Below are positions 19,813-30,300 of a stretch of 64,000 nt of DNA, in pieces. Origin of the DNA: Pirellulales bacterium (GTDB taxonomy: Bacteria > Planctomycetota > Planctomycetia > Pirellulales > UBA1268); contig JAGYJY010000007.1 of assembly GCA_018401745.1 (NCBI GenBank), forward strand, positions 186,001 through 250,000, given 5' to 3'. The number at the start of each line of letters is the position of its first letter. Positions within the stretch are counted from its first letter, which is position 1. Under the pieces are notes generated by a model, which was not told the origin of the DNA, did not search any database, and saw nothing but the letters and a program-made list of their open reading frames with translations. The position numbers were made by a program, and so were the translations under genes.

Positions 19813-19880
19813 AAAAAAAAGCCCGGGGCTGCATTCGGGGAGTGAGAGAAGAGCGTCAGGGTATGACGGCAGCCCCGGGC
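19813..19880 (-). terminator. Rho-independent terminator of the short BON gene
   Basis: A perfect 12-bp minus-strand stem GCCCGGGGCTGC/GCAGCCCCGGGC (arms 19869-19880 and 19821-19832, 36-base loop) followed by eight T (19813-19820). The upstream arm lies within the last codons of the gene, and the stop is in the loop. Confidence 0.85.
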
Positions 19881-20158
19881 GTTTCGCACTCGGATCCAGG
19901 CACCTCCTTTGCACGCGGGAAATCACGATTCCGAAGGCCGGGCCCCCCGACCTCAATTTCGTTACAGACCCCGGCGACCCCAGGGATCTGCCGGCAGCAC
20001 TCCTCGCACACATTTCGCTCGAAGTAGGTCATCACAGTGCCGCCAAGAAAGATGACGGCATCGACAACCCGGACGGATATCCGGCTGAGCGAAGGCAGGT
20101 GGCGAATCGCCAGCATCGCTCTGAGCTGACCTTCGAGTTCGTCGTCGGCTGCCAGCAT
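19856..20158 (-). CDS. Short BON-domain protein
   Basis: A 100-aa protein made mostly of one BON domain (about residues 10-70: ISVRVVDAVIFLGGTVMTYF, then IPGVAGVCNEIEV), with Cys-Glu-Glu-Cys-Cys within its second helix and a short Pro/Gly tail. No signal peptide is visible, so it may act in the cytoplasm or use another route. The start ATG at 20158 is chosen because upstream codons are non-descript and a strong hairpin (20181-20201) sits just before it. Its last codons lie in its own terminator. The function is unknown; BON domains bind membranes or ligands. Confidence 0.65.
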   Translation of the reverse strand: MLAADDELEGQLRAMLAIRHLPSLSRISVRVVDAVIFLGGTVMTYFERNVCEECCRQIPGVAGVCNEIEVGGPGLRNRDFPRAKEVPGSECETPGAAVIP

Positions 20159-20526
20159 GTGGGGAGGTCCCTGTGCGGGTGATCGCCCTTCGCGGGCGAT
20201 CGGTCGTGGACTGAATCCGCCTTTCAATGAAGATTCTGGGATTGCAACTGGCGTGCCAAACACCGCTGAAGGCCCGCTCCCGTCACGCCGCCAGAGACGA
20301 AAATCGCCGTCACACCGCGGGAAAAAAGCGTTTTGCTGCGTTCAAGCCTGCGGGCAGCAAAACACCGCAGGCCTGCCATCAGCGAGCTGGCTGCACAGGA
20401 ATCGGGCAGAGAGCTGCCCAAGAGAGACGCATGCGGTGCGACGAAAGCCGCACATCGCAGCGATCGGGAGGGGCGAACACCCACATCAGAGAGCGTCCGC
20501 GACCCTGAAGCGCGTTCCGGCCGACC
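20159..20526. other. 368 bases with leader hairpin and terminator, no gene recognised
   Basis: Contains GATCGCCC-ttcgc-GGGCGATC (20181-20201), an 8-bp-stem hairpin 23 bases upstream of the BON start on its transcript, and the terminator at 20322-20363. Open frames in between have no recognisable features. Confidence 0.5.
20322..20363 (-). terminator. Rho-independent terminator of the 20527-20796 gene
   Basis: Perfect 10-bp minus-strand stem GTTTTGCTGC/GCAGCAAAAC (arms 20354-20363 and 20330-20339) followed by GCTTTTTTCCC. It lies 164 bases past the stop. Confidence 0.8.
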
Positions 20527-20796
20527 TCAGGCAGCTTTGTTCAATGTCTCGTCGGGGTTCGCCAGCGACCTGCCCAGCCGCTTGCGGGTTCGCACGGTGC
20601 TCGCCGCGTCGACGGTGCGGCCGGGCAGGGCGGCTGCTGGCGAGGATTCAGCCGCAAGCTTTTCACGGAGCGATGCCGCCAAGGCCGGCCCGAAATCGTC
20701 GCCCTTGGCATGCTGCCCGATATCGTCGCAGGCATCGGCAATCCCGAGAACCACCGCGTGTCGCACACCTTCCCGCAGCCAGTGGAAAAAATTCAT
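20527..20796 (-). CDS. Small conserved-looking protein, unknown function
   Basis: An 89-aa protein beginning MNFFHWLREGVRHAVVLGI, an amphipathic helix followed by an acidic/Ala-rich segment and a basic C-terminus (TVRTRKRLGRSL). GAGAGG lies six bases before the ATG and a clear terminator follows, both supporting a real gene. The opening resembles small hypothetical proteins I associate with planctomycetes, but I cannot assign a family. It is monocistronic. Confidence 0.6.
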   Translation of the reverse strand: MNFFHWLREGVRHAVVLGIADACDDIGQHAKGDDFGPALAASLREKLAAESSPAAALPGRTVDAASTVRTRKRLGRSLANPDETLNKAA

Positions 20797-21092
20797 GCTG
20801 TGCCTCTCGATTGCTGTGGGCTTGTGCCGGTTGCCACCTGTGCAGCCACGATCTCCGCGGCTCCCTGAGTATCGACCGCAGGTGACGTGGGTGTTGAAGG
20901 CCTCAGCGCGGTTGACCTACCTCAGCAGCCTGGGAAAACCTTGCCGGCAGCGGCAGACCCCGATTGCCAGCCACGGCAGGACCGGCTACCTTCAAAGTCT
21001 GTTGGGTGCGACTGCGTCTGCTCAGGCCGAGAAGGCCCGAGCAGGAACGTTTTTAGGCGGGAACAGCGAACATTTTTGGGGACAAACATTTT

Positions 21093-21163
21093 TGGGGAAT
21101 GGTGTAACGGTAGCACGACTGGCTCTGAACCAGTTAGTCCAGGTTCAAATCCTGGTTCCCCAG
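21093..21163 (+). tRNA. tRNA-Gln (CTG)
   Basis: Acceptor TGGGGAA/TTCCCCA with discriminator G, short D arm, anticodon stem ACTGG/CCAGT with loop CTCTGAA (anticodon CTG), and T arm CCAGG/CCTGG with TTCAAAT. CCA is not encoded. The cyclase gene starts 23 bases downstream on the same strand. Confidence 0.95.
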
Positions 21164-21185
21164 CTTCAAACCAAGGTGTGTCGTC

Positions 21186-22394
21186 GTGAGTTTTCCACAG
21201 CGACACGAGGCTGAGCCGCTCGCTTCATCCGTCATGCCTCCGGCAGAGCAGGCTTTGCAATACCACGAGGCTTCGCAGCGGCCTCAGGCTTCGCAGCGGC
21301 ACCGCGTGCTGCTCATCGACGACCAGCCGATGATCGGCGAGGCCGTCCGCCGCTTGATCGCCGGCGAGAGTGACATCGCGTTTGAGTTCTGCCGTGATGC
21401 CGATGCTGCGCTTGATGCAGCCAACCGTTTCCGGCCGACCGTGATCCTCCAGGATCTGGTGATGCCTGGGATCGAGGGCCTCGACATGGTGCGGCGGTTT
21501 CGGTCGGTGTCGGCCACCGCCAATGTGCCTGTGATCGTGCTTTCGGCCAAGGAAGAGCCTGCCGTCAAAGCCGAGATGCTCACCAACGGAGCGAGCGACT
21601 ATCTGGTCAAGCTGCCCGATCGCGTGGAGCTTCTGGCACGGCTGCGGGTGCATTCCGAAGGCTTCGCCCGCCTCCTCGAGCGAAACGCCGCCTTCCAGGC
21701 TCTGGAAAAGTCACTGGCCGACCTGGAGCGCGAGAAAGAGCGGAGCGAGAAACTTCTCCTCAACATCCTTCCCGCAGAGATTGCTGACCGGCTCAAGGAT
21801 GGTCCCGCCACGATCGCCGAGTCCTTTCCGTCGGTGACCGTGCTGTTTGCAGACCTCTGCGGCTTCACTGAGTTTTCCGAGACGATCGAGCCGAGGCAGC
21901 TGCTCGGCCTGTTGGACGAGATCTTCTCCGCCTTCGACCAGCTCGCCGGCAGCCACGGCGTTGAGAAGATCAAGACGATCGGGGATGCCTACATGGCGGT
22001 TGCCGGCCTGCCGATCCCGCGGGCCGACCATGCCGATGCGGTGGCCAAGATGGCCCTCGGCATGCAGGAGTCCTTCTGCGACGTGATGCAGGCGCGGGGC
22101 CTGGCAATGCAGGTGCGAATTGGCATCCACACCGGCCCAGTGGTGGCCGGCGTGATCGGCCGCCACAAGTTCACCTACGATCTCTGGGGAGATACCGTGA
22201 ACCTCGCGAGCCGAATGGAGTCGCACGGCGAGCCTTCTCGGATCCATGTGTCGCAGGCGACCCGAGAAATCCTCGGCAACCGCTTTCGCTTCGCTGACCG
22301 CGGGGAGATACAGGTGAAAGGCAAGGGGCTTGTGCGAACCTCGTTTCTGCTGGGCCGGGCGGGCTCGTCGCAGCTGGACAGAGGACGGCGTTGA
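21186..22394 (+). CDS. Receiver domain-class III adenylate cyclase fusion
   Basis: A 402-aa signalling protein. The receiver domain (about 40-155) has the acidic pair DD (45-46), phosphoacceptor D90 in LQDLVMPG and K142. A coiled coil follows (about 165-192), then a class III cyclase domain (about 213-390) with metal ligands D223 (FADLCGF) and D267 (IGDAYM), and adenine-selecting Lys (EKIKTIG) and Asp (YDLWGDTVNLASR), so it should make cAMP rather than cGMP. A histidine kinase would control it by phosphorylation. The start is taken as GTG 21186 (AAGG upstream); ATG 21234 is possible. The stop overlaps the atpZ start (TGATG), so it is coupled to the ATP synthase operon. Confidence 0.88.
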   Translation: MSFPQRHEAEPLASSVMPPAEQALQYHEASQRPQASQRHRVLLIDDQPMIGEAVRRLIAGESDIAFEFCRDADAALDAANRFRPTVILQDLVMPGIEGLDMVRRFRSVSATANVPVIVLSAKEEPAVKAEMLTNGASDYLVKLPDRVELLARLRVHSEGFARLLERNAAFQALEKSLADLEREKERSEKLLLNILPAEIADRLKDGPATIAESFPSVTVLFADLCGFTEFSETIEPRQLLGLLDEIFSAFDQLAGSHGVEKIKTIGDAYMAVAGLPIPRADHADAVAKMALGMQESFCDVMQARGLAMQVRIGIHTGPVVAGVIGRHKFTYDLWGDTVNLASRMESHGEPSRIHVSQATREILGNRFRFADRGEIQVKGKGLVRTSFLLGRAGSSQLDRGRR

Positions 22395-22618
22395 TGGCTG
22401 CAGAGCGTCCCCCTGGCAATCGTTCCCCAATGGGTGAAGCCCTGACCTGGGCCTCGCGGATCATGTCGGTGGGGATGGTGATGTCTCTTCCGGCGGTGCT
22501 GGGAGGCTGGCTCGATGAGCGGCTTGGCACCGAGGCGCTCGCGGCGATCGGGCTCGTGGTCGGGTTTGTGGCAGGGCTGACATGGCTCGTTCGCCTGTCC
22601 GTGGGGCAGCAACGATGA
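22394..22618 (+). CDS. AtpZ/AtpI-type small membrane protein of the ATP synthase operon
   Basis: A 74-aa protein with two membrane helices (about 20-38 and 47-68), separated by WLDERLGT, the arrangement of AtpZ/AtpI-family proteins that lead F1Fo operons and help Fo assembly or cation entry. The ATG at 22394 shares one base with the stop of the cyclase gene, and its own stop overlaps the next ATG (ATGA), so translation of the three genes is coupled. Confidence 0.75.
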   Translation: MAAERPPGNRSPMGEALTWASRIMSVGMVMSLPAVLGGWLDERLGTEALAAIGLVVGFVAGLTWLVRLSVGQQR

Positions 22619-23013
22619 CCGAAAGCTCGCCGTGGAAGCTGACCGCGACAGGCTGTGTGGTGATTCTCCTCGCCCAGGCTGTTGTTGTCGGGCTCGTGCT
22701 GGCGACGGGCGACCGCGAAGGCCCGCGGCTTGCAGCTGTTTGCCTGGCCGCGGCCATCACTGGGGGAGGATCCCTTGCCGGCTGGCTTGTCGCCCGCCTC
22801 AGCCGCCGCCACGGCCCCGGTATGGCTGCCGCAGGAGGCCTTGCCGCCACCGCGCTGCGGCTGCTGCCGGCCCTGGCGGCGCTCGCCTGGATGAAAACCT
22901 CGCAGCCGGCCATGGAAGAAGCAGGACTTGGCGGCTTGCTTGCGGGCTTCTTTCTCGCCATGCTTTGTGTGGGGATCCTCCTGCATCTCAGTGAGACCAG
23001 GTGGAAGCAGTAA
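22615..23013 (+). CDS. AtpI-like membrane protein
   Basis: A 132-aa protein with four hydrophobic segments (about 10-28, 37-58, 70-90 and 105-124), placed between atpZ and atpB like the second 'I'-type gene of many atp operons. Sequence similarity to AtpI is not obvious; the assignment rests on topology and position. The start ATG at 22615 overlaps the previous stop (ATGA). Confidence 0.65.
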   Translation: MTESSPWKLTATGCVVILLAQAVVVGLVLATGDREGPRLAAVCLAAAITGGGSLAGWLVARLSRRHGPGMAAAGGLAATALRLLPALAALAWMKTSQPAMEEAGLGGLLAGFFLAMLCVGILLHLSETRWKQ

Positions 23014-23168
23014 GACCAGGTTGAAACAAGGGGGAGAGCCGTCTGGGGGCGGCAGCGACAAAGGGGATTTGACGCCTGTAGCCACTTCGCCGACACTCTC
23101 CGCTCCCGTTCGCGACTCCGTCGAAGGAATCCCATTCGTTCCGTTCACGTCCCGCACACTCGGTTTCC

Positions 23169-24199
23169 ATGTCCGACCACAATCCTATCTACCACCTCAA
23201 AGATGCCTATTTCTTCGAGGTTCCCAAGCCGCTCTGGCCACGGGATTGGCAGACGCTTGACGAGGTTCCTGAGTTTCTCCGCCGCCCCTATGACGAGGCG
23301 GGCGAGCCGATGCCGGCTGTTGAGGAGTTCAACGAGGCGATGAGCGGTAAGGTGCTGATCCCTCAGCCCTTTGCCGACCTCGACAGCCTCTATGCGGTGC
23401 GGACGGGATTGGGCATCTCCAAATACATGATCCTCGAGCTCCTGCTCGCTGCGATCCTTTATCTGGTGTTCACGAGGCTTGCCGGGCAGCTCTCCTCGGG
23501 CGCTCCGGCCAAAGGCCGCCTGGCCAACCTCTTTGAGGTCTTCATCCTCTACATCCGCGATCAGATCGCTCGGCCAGCCATCGACTCCCACAGTTCTCAC
23601 GAGCATGGCGACCACGGGGATGGTGATCACGGGCACGGCCATCACGGGGCCGCCGTGCTTGCCGCGCATGAGGGCGACCGCTTTGTGCCGCTGCTGCTCA
23701 CGCTCTTCTTTTTGTGCTTGGCTGCAACCTGCTCGGGATGGTGCCCTGGGCGGGCTCGCCAACAGCGTCGTTTTCGGTGACGCTCGTCCTGGCTGGCGTC
23801 ACCTTCGGCACGGTTATCGCGGCCGGCATGATGCAGTTTGGGCCGCTGGGCTTCTTTGCCAATCAAGTGCCGAGCATGGATCTGCCGCGGCCGCTGGGGT
23901 TTGTGCTCAAGCCGGCGATCTTCGTGATCGAAATGCTCGGCATGTGCATCAAACATCTGATTCTGGCTGTGCGACTGCTGGCCAACATGGTGGCGGGCCA
24001 CCTCGTCTTGCTGGGCATCATGGGCATGATCTCAGCAGCCGCAAGCTACTCGTTTGGGATGTGGGCCACGGTGACCGGCATCAGCGTCGTGAGCAGCACG
24101 CTTTTCAGCGTGCTGGAACTGTTTGTTGCGTTCTTGCAGGCCTACATTTTCACCACTTTGTCCGCGCTTTTCATCGGGGCCAGTGTGCAACAGCACTGA
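23169..24199 (+). CDS. atpB: ATP synthase Fo subunit a, frameshifted
   Basis: The Fo proton-channel subunit. The first part (from ATG 23169) has an N-terminal domain, a membrane helix (ILELLLAAILYLVF), a His/Asp/Gly-rich loop of about 25 residues and VPLLLTLFFL. The second part, in another frame from about 23714, supplies VLGCNLLGMVPW and the conserved channel helices, including the essential Arg in LAVRLLANMVAGH. The frames meet in a T5 run (23709-23713); one more T would join them as LTLFFFVLGCNLLGMV, giving 343 aa. Subunit a is indispensable for ATP synthase and no other copy is in view, so a base missing from the assembly is more likely than a dead gene. Confidence 0.9.
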
Positions 24200-24344
24200 T
24201 TTTGGCTCCCCCTACAAACCATTGTCATTTTGCGTAGAACATCGATCTTGCGAGCTGACCCAGACTGTTTCTTTTGCTGACTCGGAGGGCCACCCCGGCA
24301 TCCGTTTCGTTTCCCTCTCTCTCACATAGGAGCATGAGCCCATC

Positions 24345-24671
24345 ATGATGCGTTCCGTTTATTCCCTCCGTAGCCTCAACGTTCTGGCAGCTGTTGTCGT
24401 CACCCTCGTTTGTGCCGACGTCGCCAGCGCCCAGGAGGACGGGGCGGCAGGGCTGGCTGCAGCGGGCGTAGCGGTCGAACTGGCCTACATCGGTATTGGC
24501 CTGACGGTCATCGGTTCGGCTTTCGGCATTGGCCGCCTCGCAGCTTCCGCTTTTGAGGGCATGTCACGGCAGCCCGAGATGGCCGGCCAACTGCAGACCG
24601 CGATGATCATCGCCGCAGCCCTCATCGAAGGCTTCACGTTTTACGCACTGTTTCTCTGCACCCCCTCCTGA
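24345..24671 (+). CDS. atpE: ATP synthase Fo subunit c with signal-like N-terminal extension
   Basis: A 108-aa proteolipid forming the rotor ring. The hairpin core has the Gly-rich helix (IGSAFGIGRLAASA), the polar loop SRQPE and the ion-carrying Glu in AALIEGF. The residue after Glu is Gly and the Na+-type Glu-Ser/Thr pair is absent, which suggests proton specificity. It is longer than usual (about 75-85 aa) because of a hydrophobic leader (residues 1-30, ending ADVASAQ) that looks like a cleavable signal peptide. Start at 24345; the adjacent ATG 24348 is equally possible. AGGAG lies about 12 bases upstream. Confidence 0.93.
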   Translation: MMRSVYSLRSLNVLAAVVVTLVCADVASAQEDGAAGLAAAGVAVELAYIGIGLTVIGSAFGIGRLAASAFEGMSRQPEMAGQLQTAMIIAAALIEGFTFYALFLCTPS

Positions 24672-24807
24672 GTTCACCAGGAAACGCAACAGAGGTGACC
24701 GGGCAGCCGCCGCCGGGTCGGTGTCAGCGAGTGATCGAAACTCCGAGGCCGATCCCGGCAGGCCGGCAGGTCGGTTTGCGGTCCGCTTTTTTTGTGACGT
24801 GTGTGTG

Positions 24808-25578
24808 ATGAATCGATTTGGCGTGGTGCCCGGAGGGAGTCCTGTGCAAAGTGTTTTTGCAAACTTGGTGAAGCGTGGCCTGAGTGCTGCTGCCGTGGTG
24901 ATCACGTGTGTTTACCTGGCAGGTGCAGTCGGCGGTGGCATGGGCCATGCTGCCCTGGCAGCCGATGAGCCTTCCGCCGAGCACGATGCCCACGGCGATG
25001 AGCCTCATGGCGACCACGGCCACGGCCTGGAGATTGGTCACAACCCGCCGCAGGGCGTGACGACAGGCGAGTTTGAGAGCCCTGCCTGGTTTCAGGCCGA
25101 CCTGGCGATCTGGTCGTTTGCCGTTTTCGTGCTGCTGCTGGTGCTGCTGACGAAGTTTGCCTGGACGCCGATCATGGCTGGCCTGGAGAAGCGAGAGCAG
25201 GGGATTGCCGACACGATTGCGGCCACGCAGCGGGCCAACGAAGAGGCGAAGCAGATGCTCGCATCTTATGAGAAGCGGCTTTCTGAGGCTGCCGAGGAGG
25301 TGCGTGCAATGCTCGAAGAGGCCCGTCGCGACGCCGATGCCACCAAGCAGACGATCATCGGCGAGGCCCGCAAGGCTGCCGAAGAAGAGCACGCGAGGGC
25401 CAAGCGTGAAATCGATTTGGCGACCGACAACGCGCTCTCCGCGATTTCCGAGCGAGCGGGGCAACTGGCTGTCGGCGTGGCTGGCAAGTTTCTCAAAGAA
25501 AAGCTGACCAGCGATGATCAGCAGCGGCTGATTCACGACTCCGTCTCCGCCATCCACTCGGCTCCGAGCGTCAACTGA
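24808..25578 (+). CDS. atpF: ATP synthase Fo subunit b with long His-rich N-terminus
   Basis: A 256-aa peripheral stalk subunit. It starts with an uncommon extension: a signal-like hydrophobic segment (about 18-52, ending HAALAADEP), then about 30 residues rich in His, Asp and Gly (HGDEPHGDHGHGLEIGH). Then come the usual membrane helix (LAIWSFAVFVLLLVLL) and the long charged coiled coil (KREQGIADTIAATQRANEEA onward), followed by the delta-binding end. The ATG at 24808 is chosen over an upstream GTG (24721) because the signal-like region starts there; neither has a clear Shine-Dalgarno. The His-rich block parallels one in subunit a. Confidence 0.9.
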   Translation: MNRFGVVPGGSPVQSVFANLVKRGLSAAAVVITCVYLAGAVGGGMGHAALAADEPSAEHDAHGDEPHGDHGHGLEIGHNPPQGVTTGEFESPAWFQADLAIWSFAVFVLLLVLLTKFAWTPIMAGLEKREQGIADTIAATQRANEEAKQMLASYEKRLSEAAEEVRAMLEEARRDADATKQTIIGEARKAAEEEHARAKREIDLATDNALSAISERAGQLAVGVAGKFLKEKLTSDDQQRLIHDSVSAIHSAPSVN

Positions 25579-25642
25579 TCCAATCCCGCTTGAGCCTTTC
25601 CCATTCGCCGCGTTCGCGGCCCTCCCGACAGCCACGGCCGAC

Positions 25643-26269
25643 ATGACAGCACGCCACACCTCATCAACGAGCACGTTCGACCCCTCAGCCGAGAAGCTCG
25701 CACGCGTCTACGCTCAGGCGATTCTTGAGGCTGCCGACCGCAAGGGCTGCCGCGACGACGTGCTCGACGAACTGCACATGCTTGCCACCGAGGTGCTGCC
25801 ACAGGTTCCAAACGCTCAGCGGGTCTTTGATTCGCCGCGGGTGCCGCTTGAGGAGAAAGAGGCCCTGATCGACCGCATCACGGCCGGCCGCATGCAGCCC
25901 ACCACAACCCACGCCCTGCGGGTGCTGGCCCGCCACGGTCGGCTGGGCATCGTGGCCGAGGTCGCTGCTGCTGCCCGCCACCTGGCCTTCGAACTCGCCG
26001 GTCGCCGCGAAGCCGTGCTCACGACGGCCGTCAGCCTGCCGGAAGAGCAGCAGCGGCGGTTCGTCGCCGATGTTGAGCGACAGCTTGGTGTTTCACTGGC
26101 AGCCACATTCGCTGTCGATCCCGCACTGATCGGCGGCCTCGTCGTCCGCGTTGGCGACACCGTCTACGACCAATCGATTGCTTCCTGCCTGGCGTCGCTG
26201 GGCGAGAAGCTCAACAGGAGGACCATCAATGAAATTCAACACGGACGAGATCGCCTCACTTCTGCGTGA
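25643..26269 (+). CDS. atpH: ATP synthase F1 subunit delta
   Basis: A 208-aa protein linking the peripheral stalk to F1. N-terminal helical bundle ([25 protein letters not shown]) and the C-terminal OSCP/delta motif region ([40 protein letters not shown]). It carries a Thr/Ser-rich N-terminal tail of about 15 residues. Its 3' end overlaps atpA by 41 bases in a different frame, so the two must be translationally linked. Confidence 0.92.
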   Translation: MTARHTSSTSTFDPSAEKLARVYAQAILEAADRKGCRDDVLDELHMLATEVLPQVPNAQRVFDSPRVPLEEKEALIDRITAGRMQPTTTHALRVLARHGRLGIVAEVAAAARHLAFELAGRREAVLTTAVSLPEEQQRRFVADVERQLGVSLAATFAVDPALIGGLVVRVGDTVYDQSIASCLASLGEKLNRRTINEIQHGRDRLTSA

Positions 26270-27776
26270 GGAAATCGATCGCTTCGAATCGGGTATTGAC
26301 GTCCGCGAAGTTGGGCGTGTGCTGGAAGTTGGCGACGGCATTGCCCGCGTGTGGGGGCTCTCCGGCGTGATGGCCGGCGAAATGGTTGAGTTTCCTGGCG
26401 GCATCACCGGCCTGGCCTTCAACCTCGAGGAAAACTCCGTCGGCGTGATCATTCTCGGCGACTACCTCAAGGTCACCGAGGGCGATGAGGTTCGCAGCAC
26501 CGGCCAGCTGCTTTCCGTGCCGGTCGGCGACGCCGTCATCGGCCGCGTGCTCGATCCGCTCGGCAACCCGCTCGACGGCAAAGGTCCGGTGGTCACCGAC
26601 CTGCGTCGTCCCGTGGAAACCCTCGCACCGGGCGTCGCTGATCGTCAGCCGGTTCGCGAGCCGCTCCAGACAGGTATCAAGGCGATCGACGCGATGACTC
26701 CGATCGGCCGAGGCCAGCGAGAGCTGATCATCGGCGACCGCAAGACAGGCAAGACGGCGATCGGCATCGATGCGATCATCAACCAGAAAAACAGCGGCGT
26801 GAAGTGCTTCTACGTCGCCGTTGGCCAGAAAGACTCGTCGGTCGCCGTGGCGATCGACGTGCTGCGCAAGTATGGCGCGATGGACTACACAACGGTCATC
26901 GTTGCTGGTGCCAGCACCGCTGCTCCGCTGCAATACATCGCCCCCTACTCGGGAACCGCGATGGCTGAGCACTTCATGTACAACGGCGAGCATGCCCTGA
27001 TCGTCTACGACGATCTCTCCAAACAGGCCACCGCCTACCGTGAGCTGTCGTTGCTGATGCGTCGTCCGCCCGGACGTGAGGCCTTCCCCGGCGACGTGTT
27101 TTACGCTCACAGCCGACTGCTCGAGCGGTCTGCGAAGCTCTCCGACGCGCACGGCGGCGGCTCGCTGACGAGCCTTCCGATTATCGAGACGCTCGAAGGC
27201 GAAGTGTCGGCCTATATCCCCACCAACGTGATCTCGATCACCGACGGCCAGATCTACCTGCAGCCCGACCTCTTCTTTGCTGGCCAACGGCCCGCCATGA
27301 ATGTCGGTATTTCGGTGTCGCGGGTGGGTGGTGCGGCCCAGACAAAGGCCATGAAGAAGGTGTCTGGCGGTCTGCGGCTCGACCTTGCCTCGTTTCGCGA
27401 GCTTGAAGCCTTCGCTCAGCTTGGCACCGACCTCGATGCAGCCACACAGTCACGGCTCGACCGCGGCTACCGCATGGTGGAGCTGCTCAAGCAGGGGCAG
27501 TATTCCCCGATGGATGTGGTCGATCAGGTGATGAGCATCTACGCCGGCACGCGTGGCCATCTCGACAGCGTGCCCCGCGAGCAAGTCGCCGACTGGGAGC
27601 AGGGCTTCTTGATCTTCGTGCGAGATCAGGTGCCAGAGCTGCGAGATCGCTTGGTCGAAACCGGAGCGCTCGATGACGAGACGGAGCGGCAGCTCGAAGC
27701 GGCAATCGCCGAGTATCACCGCCAGCGCTCAGCGAGTGCGGCTGGCAGCCGCGAAGCTGCGGCGGTGGGTGGCTAA
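26229..27776 (+). CDS. atpA: ATP synthase F1 subunit alpha
   Basis: A 515-aa non-catalytic nucleotide-binding subunit of F1. P-loop GDRKTGKT, alpha-specific VGQKDSSVA, and the arginine-finger region [11 protein letters not shown]. The frame is open 26 codons upstream inside atpH, but the ATG at 26229 has AGGAGG seven bases before it and matches the family start ([16 protein letters not shown]). Length is normal (500-515). Confidence 0.97.
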   Translation: MKFNTDEIASLLREEIDRFESGIDVREVGRVLEVGDGIARVWGLSGVMAGEMVEFPGGITGLAFNLEENSVGVIILGDYLKVTEGDEVRSTGQLLSVPVGDAVIGRVLDPLGNPLDGKGPVVTDLRRPVETLAPGVADRQPVREPLQTGIKAIDAMTPIGRGQRELIIGDRKTGKTAIGIDAIINQKNSGVKCFYVAVGQKDSSVAVAIDVLRKYGAMDYTTVIVAGASTAAPLQYIAPYSGTAMAEHFMYNGEHALIVYDDLSKQATAYRELSLLMRRPPGREAFPGDVFYAHSRLLERSAKLSDAHGGGSLTSLPIIETLEGEVSAYIPTNVISITDGQIYLQPDLFFAGQRPAMNVGISVSRVGGAAQTKAMKKVSGGLRLDLASFRELEAFAQLGTDLDAATQSRLDRGYRMVELLKQGQYSPMDVVDQVMSIYAGTRGHLDSVPREQVADWEQGFLIFVRDQVPELRDRLVETGALDDETERQLEAAIAEYHRQRSASAAGSREAAAVGG

Positions 27777-27806
27777 GGGCTTCAACAGGCCGAGAGGAGA
27801 AGCCGA

Positions 27807-28685
27807 ATGGCAAAGGCACGAGCACTCGATCGACGACGCAAGTCGGTGCGGAATATCCGAAAGATCACCCGCACGATGGAGTTGATCGCCACGGCGCGGT
27901 TCAAAAAGGCGATGGATCGATCCGTTGCTGCCCGCGACTACACGAAGCACCTGGCGAAGATCCTGGAAAACATCGCCGCGGTCGGAGCCGATGTGGCCCA
28001 CCCGCTGCTGGAAATCCGACCGACCACGCGGACAGCCGTGCTCGTGCTCACAGGCAACCGCGGCCTCTGCGGAGGCTACAACGGCAACGTGGTGCGACAG
28101 TCGCTCGCCCTGCTTGGTCAGTGGAGGAGCGAGCAGGTGGCAACGCACGTGGCGGTCTCAGGGAAGCGGGGCATTTCAGCCCTGCGGTTTCGTGAGATCA
28201 CCATCGATGAGACCTACACCACGTTTGAAGACAAGCCGGAGTTTGCGGCGGTCGCACCGATTGGCCAGGCCTATCTGCAGGCCTACGCGTCGGGAGCAAT
28301 CGATCGACTCGACGTGGCCTACACTCGATTTGAGAGCATCGCCAAGCAGGAGGCGGTGACGGAAACGCTGCTTCCTTTGGCGGCTCCCGAAGCAGCCGGT
28401 GAGACTGCCACCAAGGCCGCTTCCGACGAGTACGACTTCTACCCCTCAGCAGCAAGCATTCTTGAGGAGATTCTGCCGGCAAGCTTTATGGCTCGGCTAT
28501 TTAAGTGCTTCCTCGATGCAGCGGTCAGCGAGCAGGTGGCGCGAATGGTCGCCATGAAGGCTGCCACGGAGAATGCCGGTGGCCTGATCAAGAGCCTCTC
28601 GCGGCAGTACAACCGGGCCCGTCAGTCACAGATCACCGGTGAGATCATGGAGATTCTCGGTGGCGTGGAGGCCCTGAAGAAGTAG
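27807..28685 (+). CDS. atpG: ATP synthase F1 subunit gamma
   Basis: A 292-aa central rotor shaft of F1. Conserved N-terminal helix (LDRRRKSVRNIRKITRTMELIATARF), the GNRGLCGGYN motif, and the C-terminal helix (SEQVARMVAMKAATENAGGL ending RQSQITGEIMEILGG). The ATG at 27807 follows GAGAGGAG by a few bases and lies 30 bases after atpA. Confidence 0.97.
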   Translation: MAKARALDRRRKSVRNIRKITRTMELIATARFKKAMDRSVAARDYTKHLAKILENIAAVGADVAHPLLEIRPTTRTAVLVLTGNRGLCGGYNGNVVRQSLALLGQWRSEQVATHVAVSGKRGISALRFREITIDETYTTFEDKPEFAAVAPIGQAYLQAYASGAIDRLDVAYTRFESIAKQEAVTETLLPLAAPEAAGETATKAASDEYDFYPSAASILEEILPASFMARLFKCFLDAAVSEQVARMVAMKAATENAGGLIKSLSRQYNRARQSQITGEIMEILGGVEALKK

Positions 28686-30251
<1,566 letters not shown>

Positions 30252-30300
30252 ACCCCTGCCTGGCGACCCCCGTCTTAGAGGAGCCTTCGGAGAAAACATC

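Noticed and set aside
20922-21206. Minus-strand frame with GEPGFEPGLTGSEPVVLPLHHS
   Set aside because: Antisense translation of tRNA-Gln.
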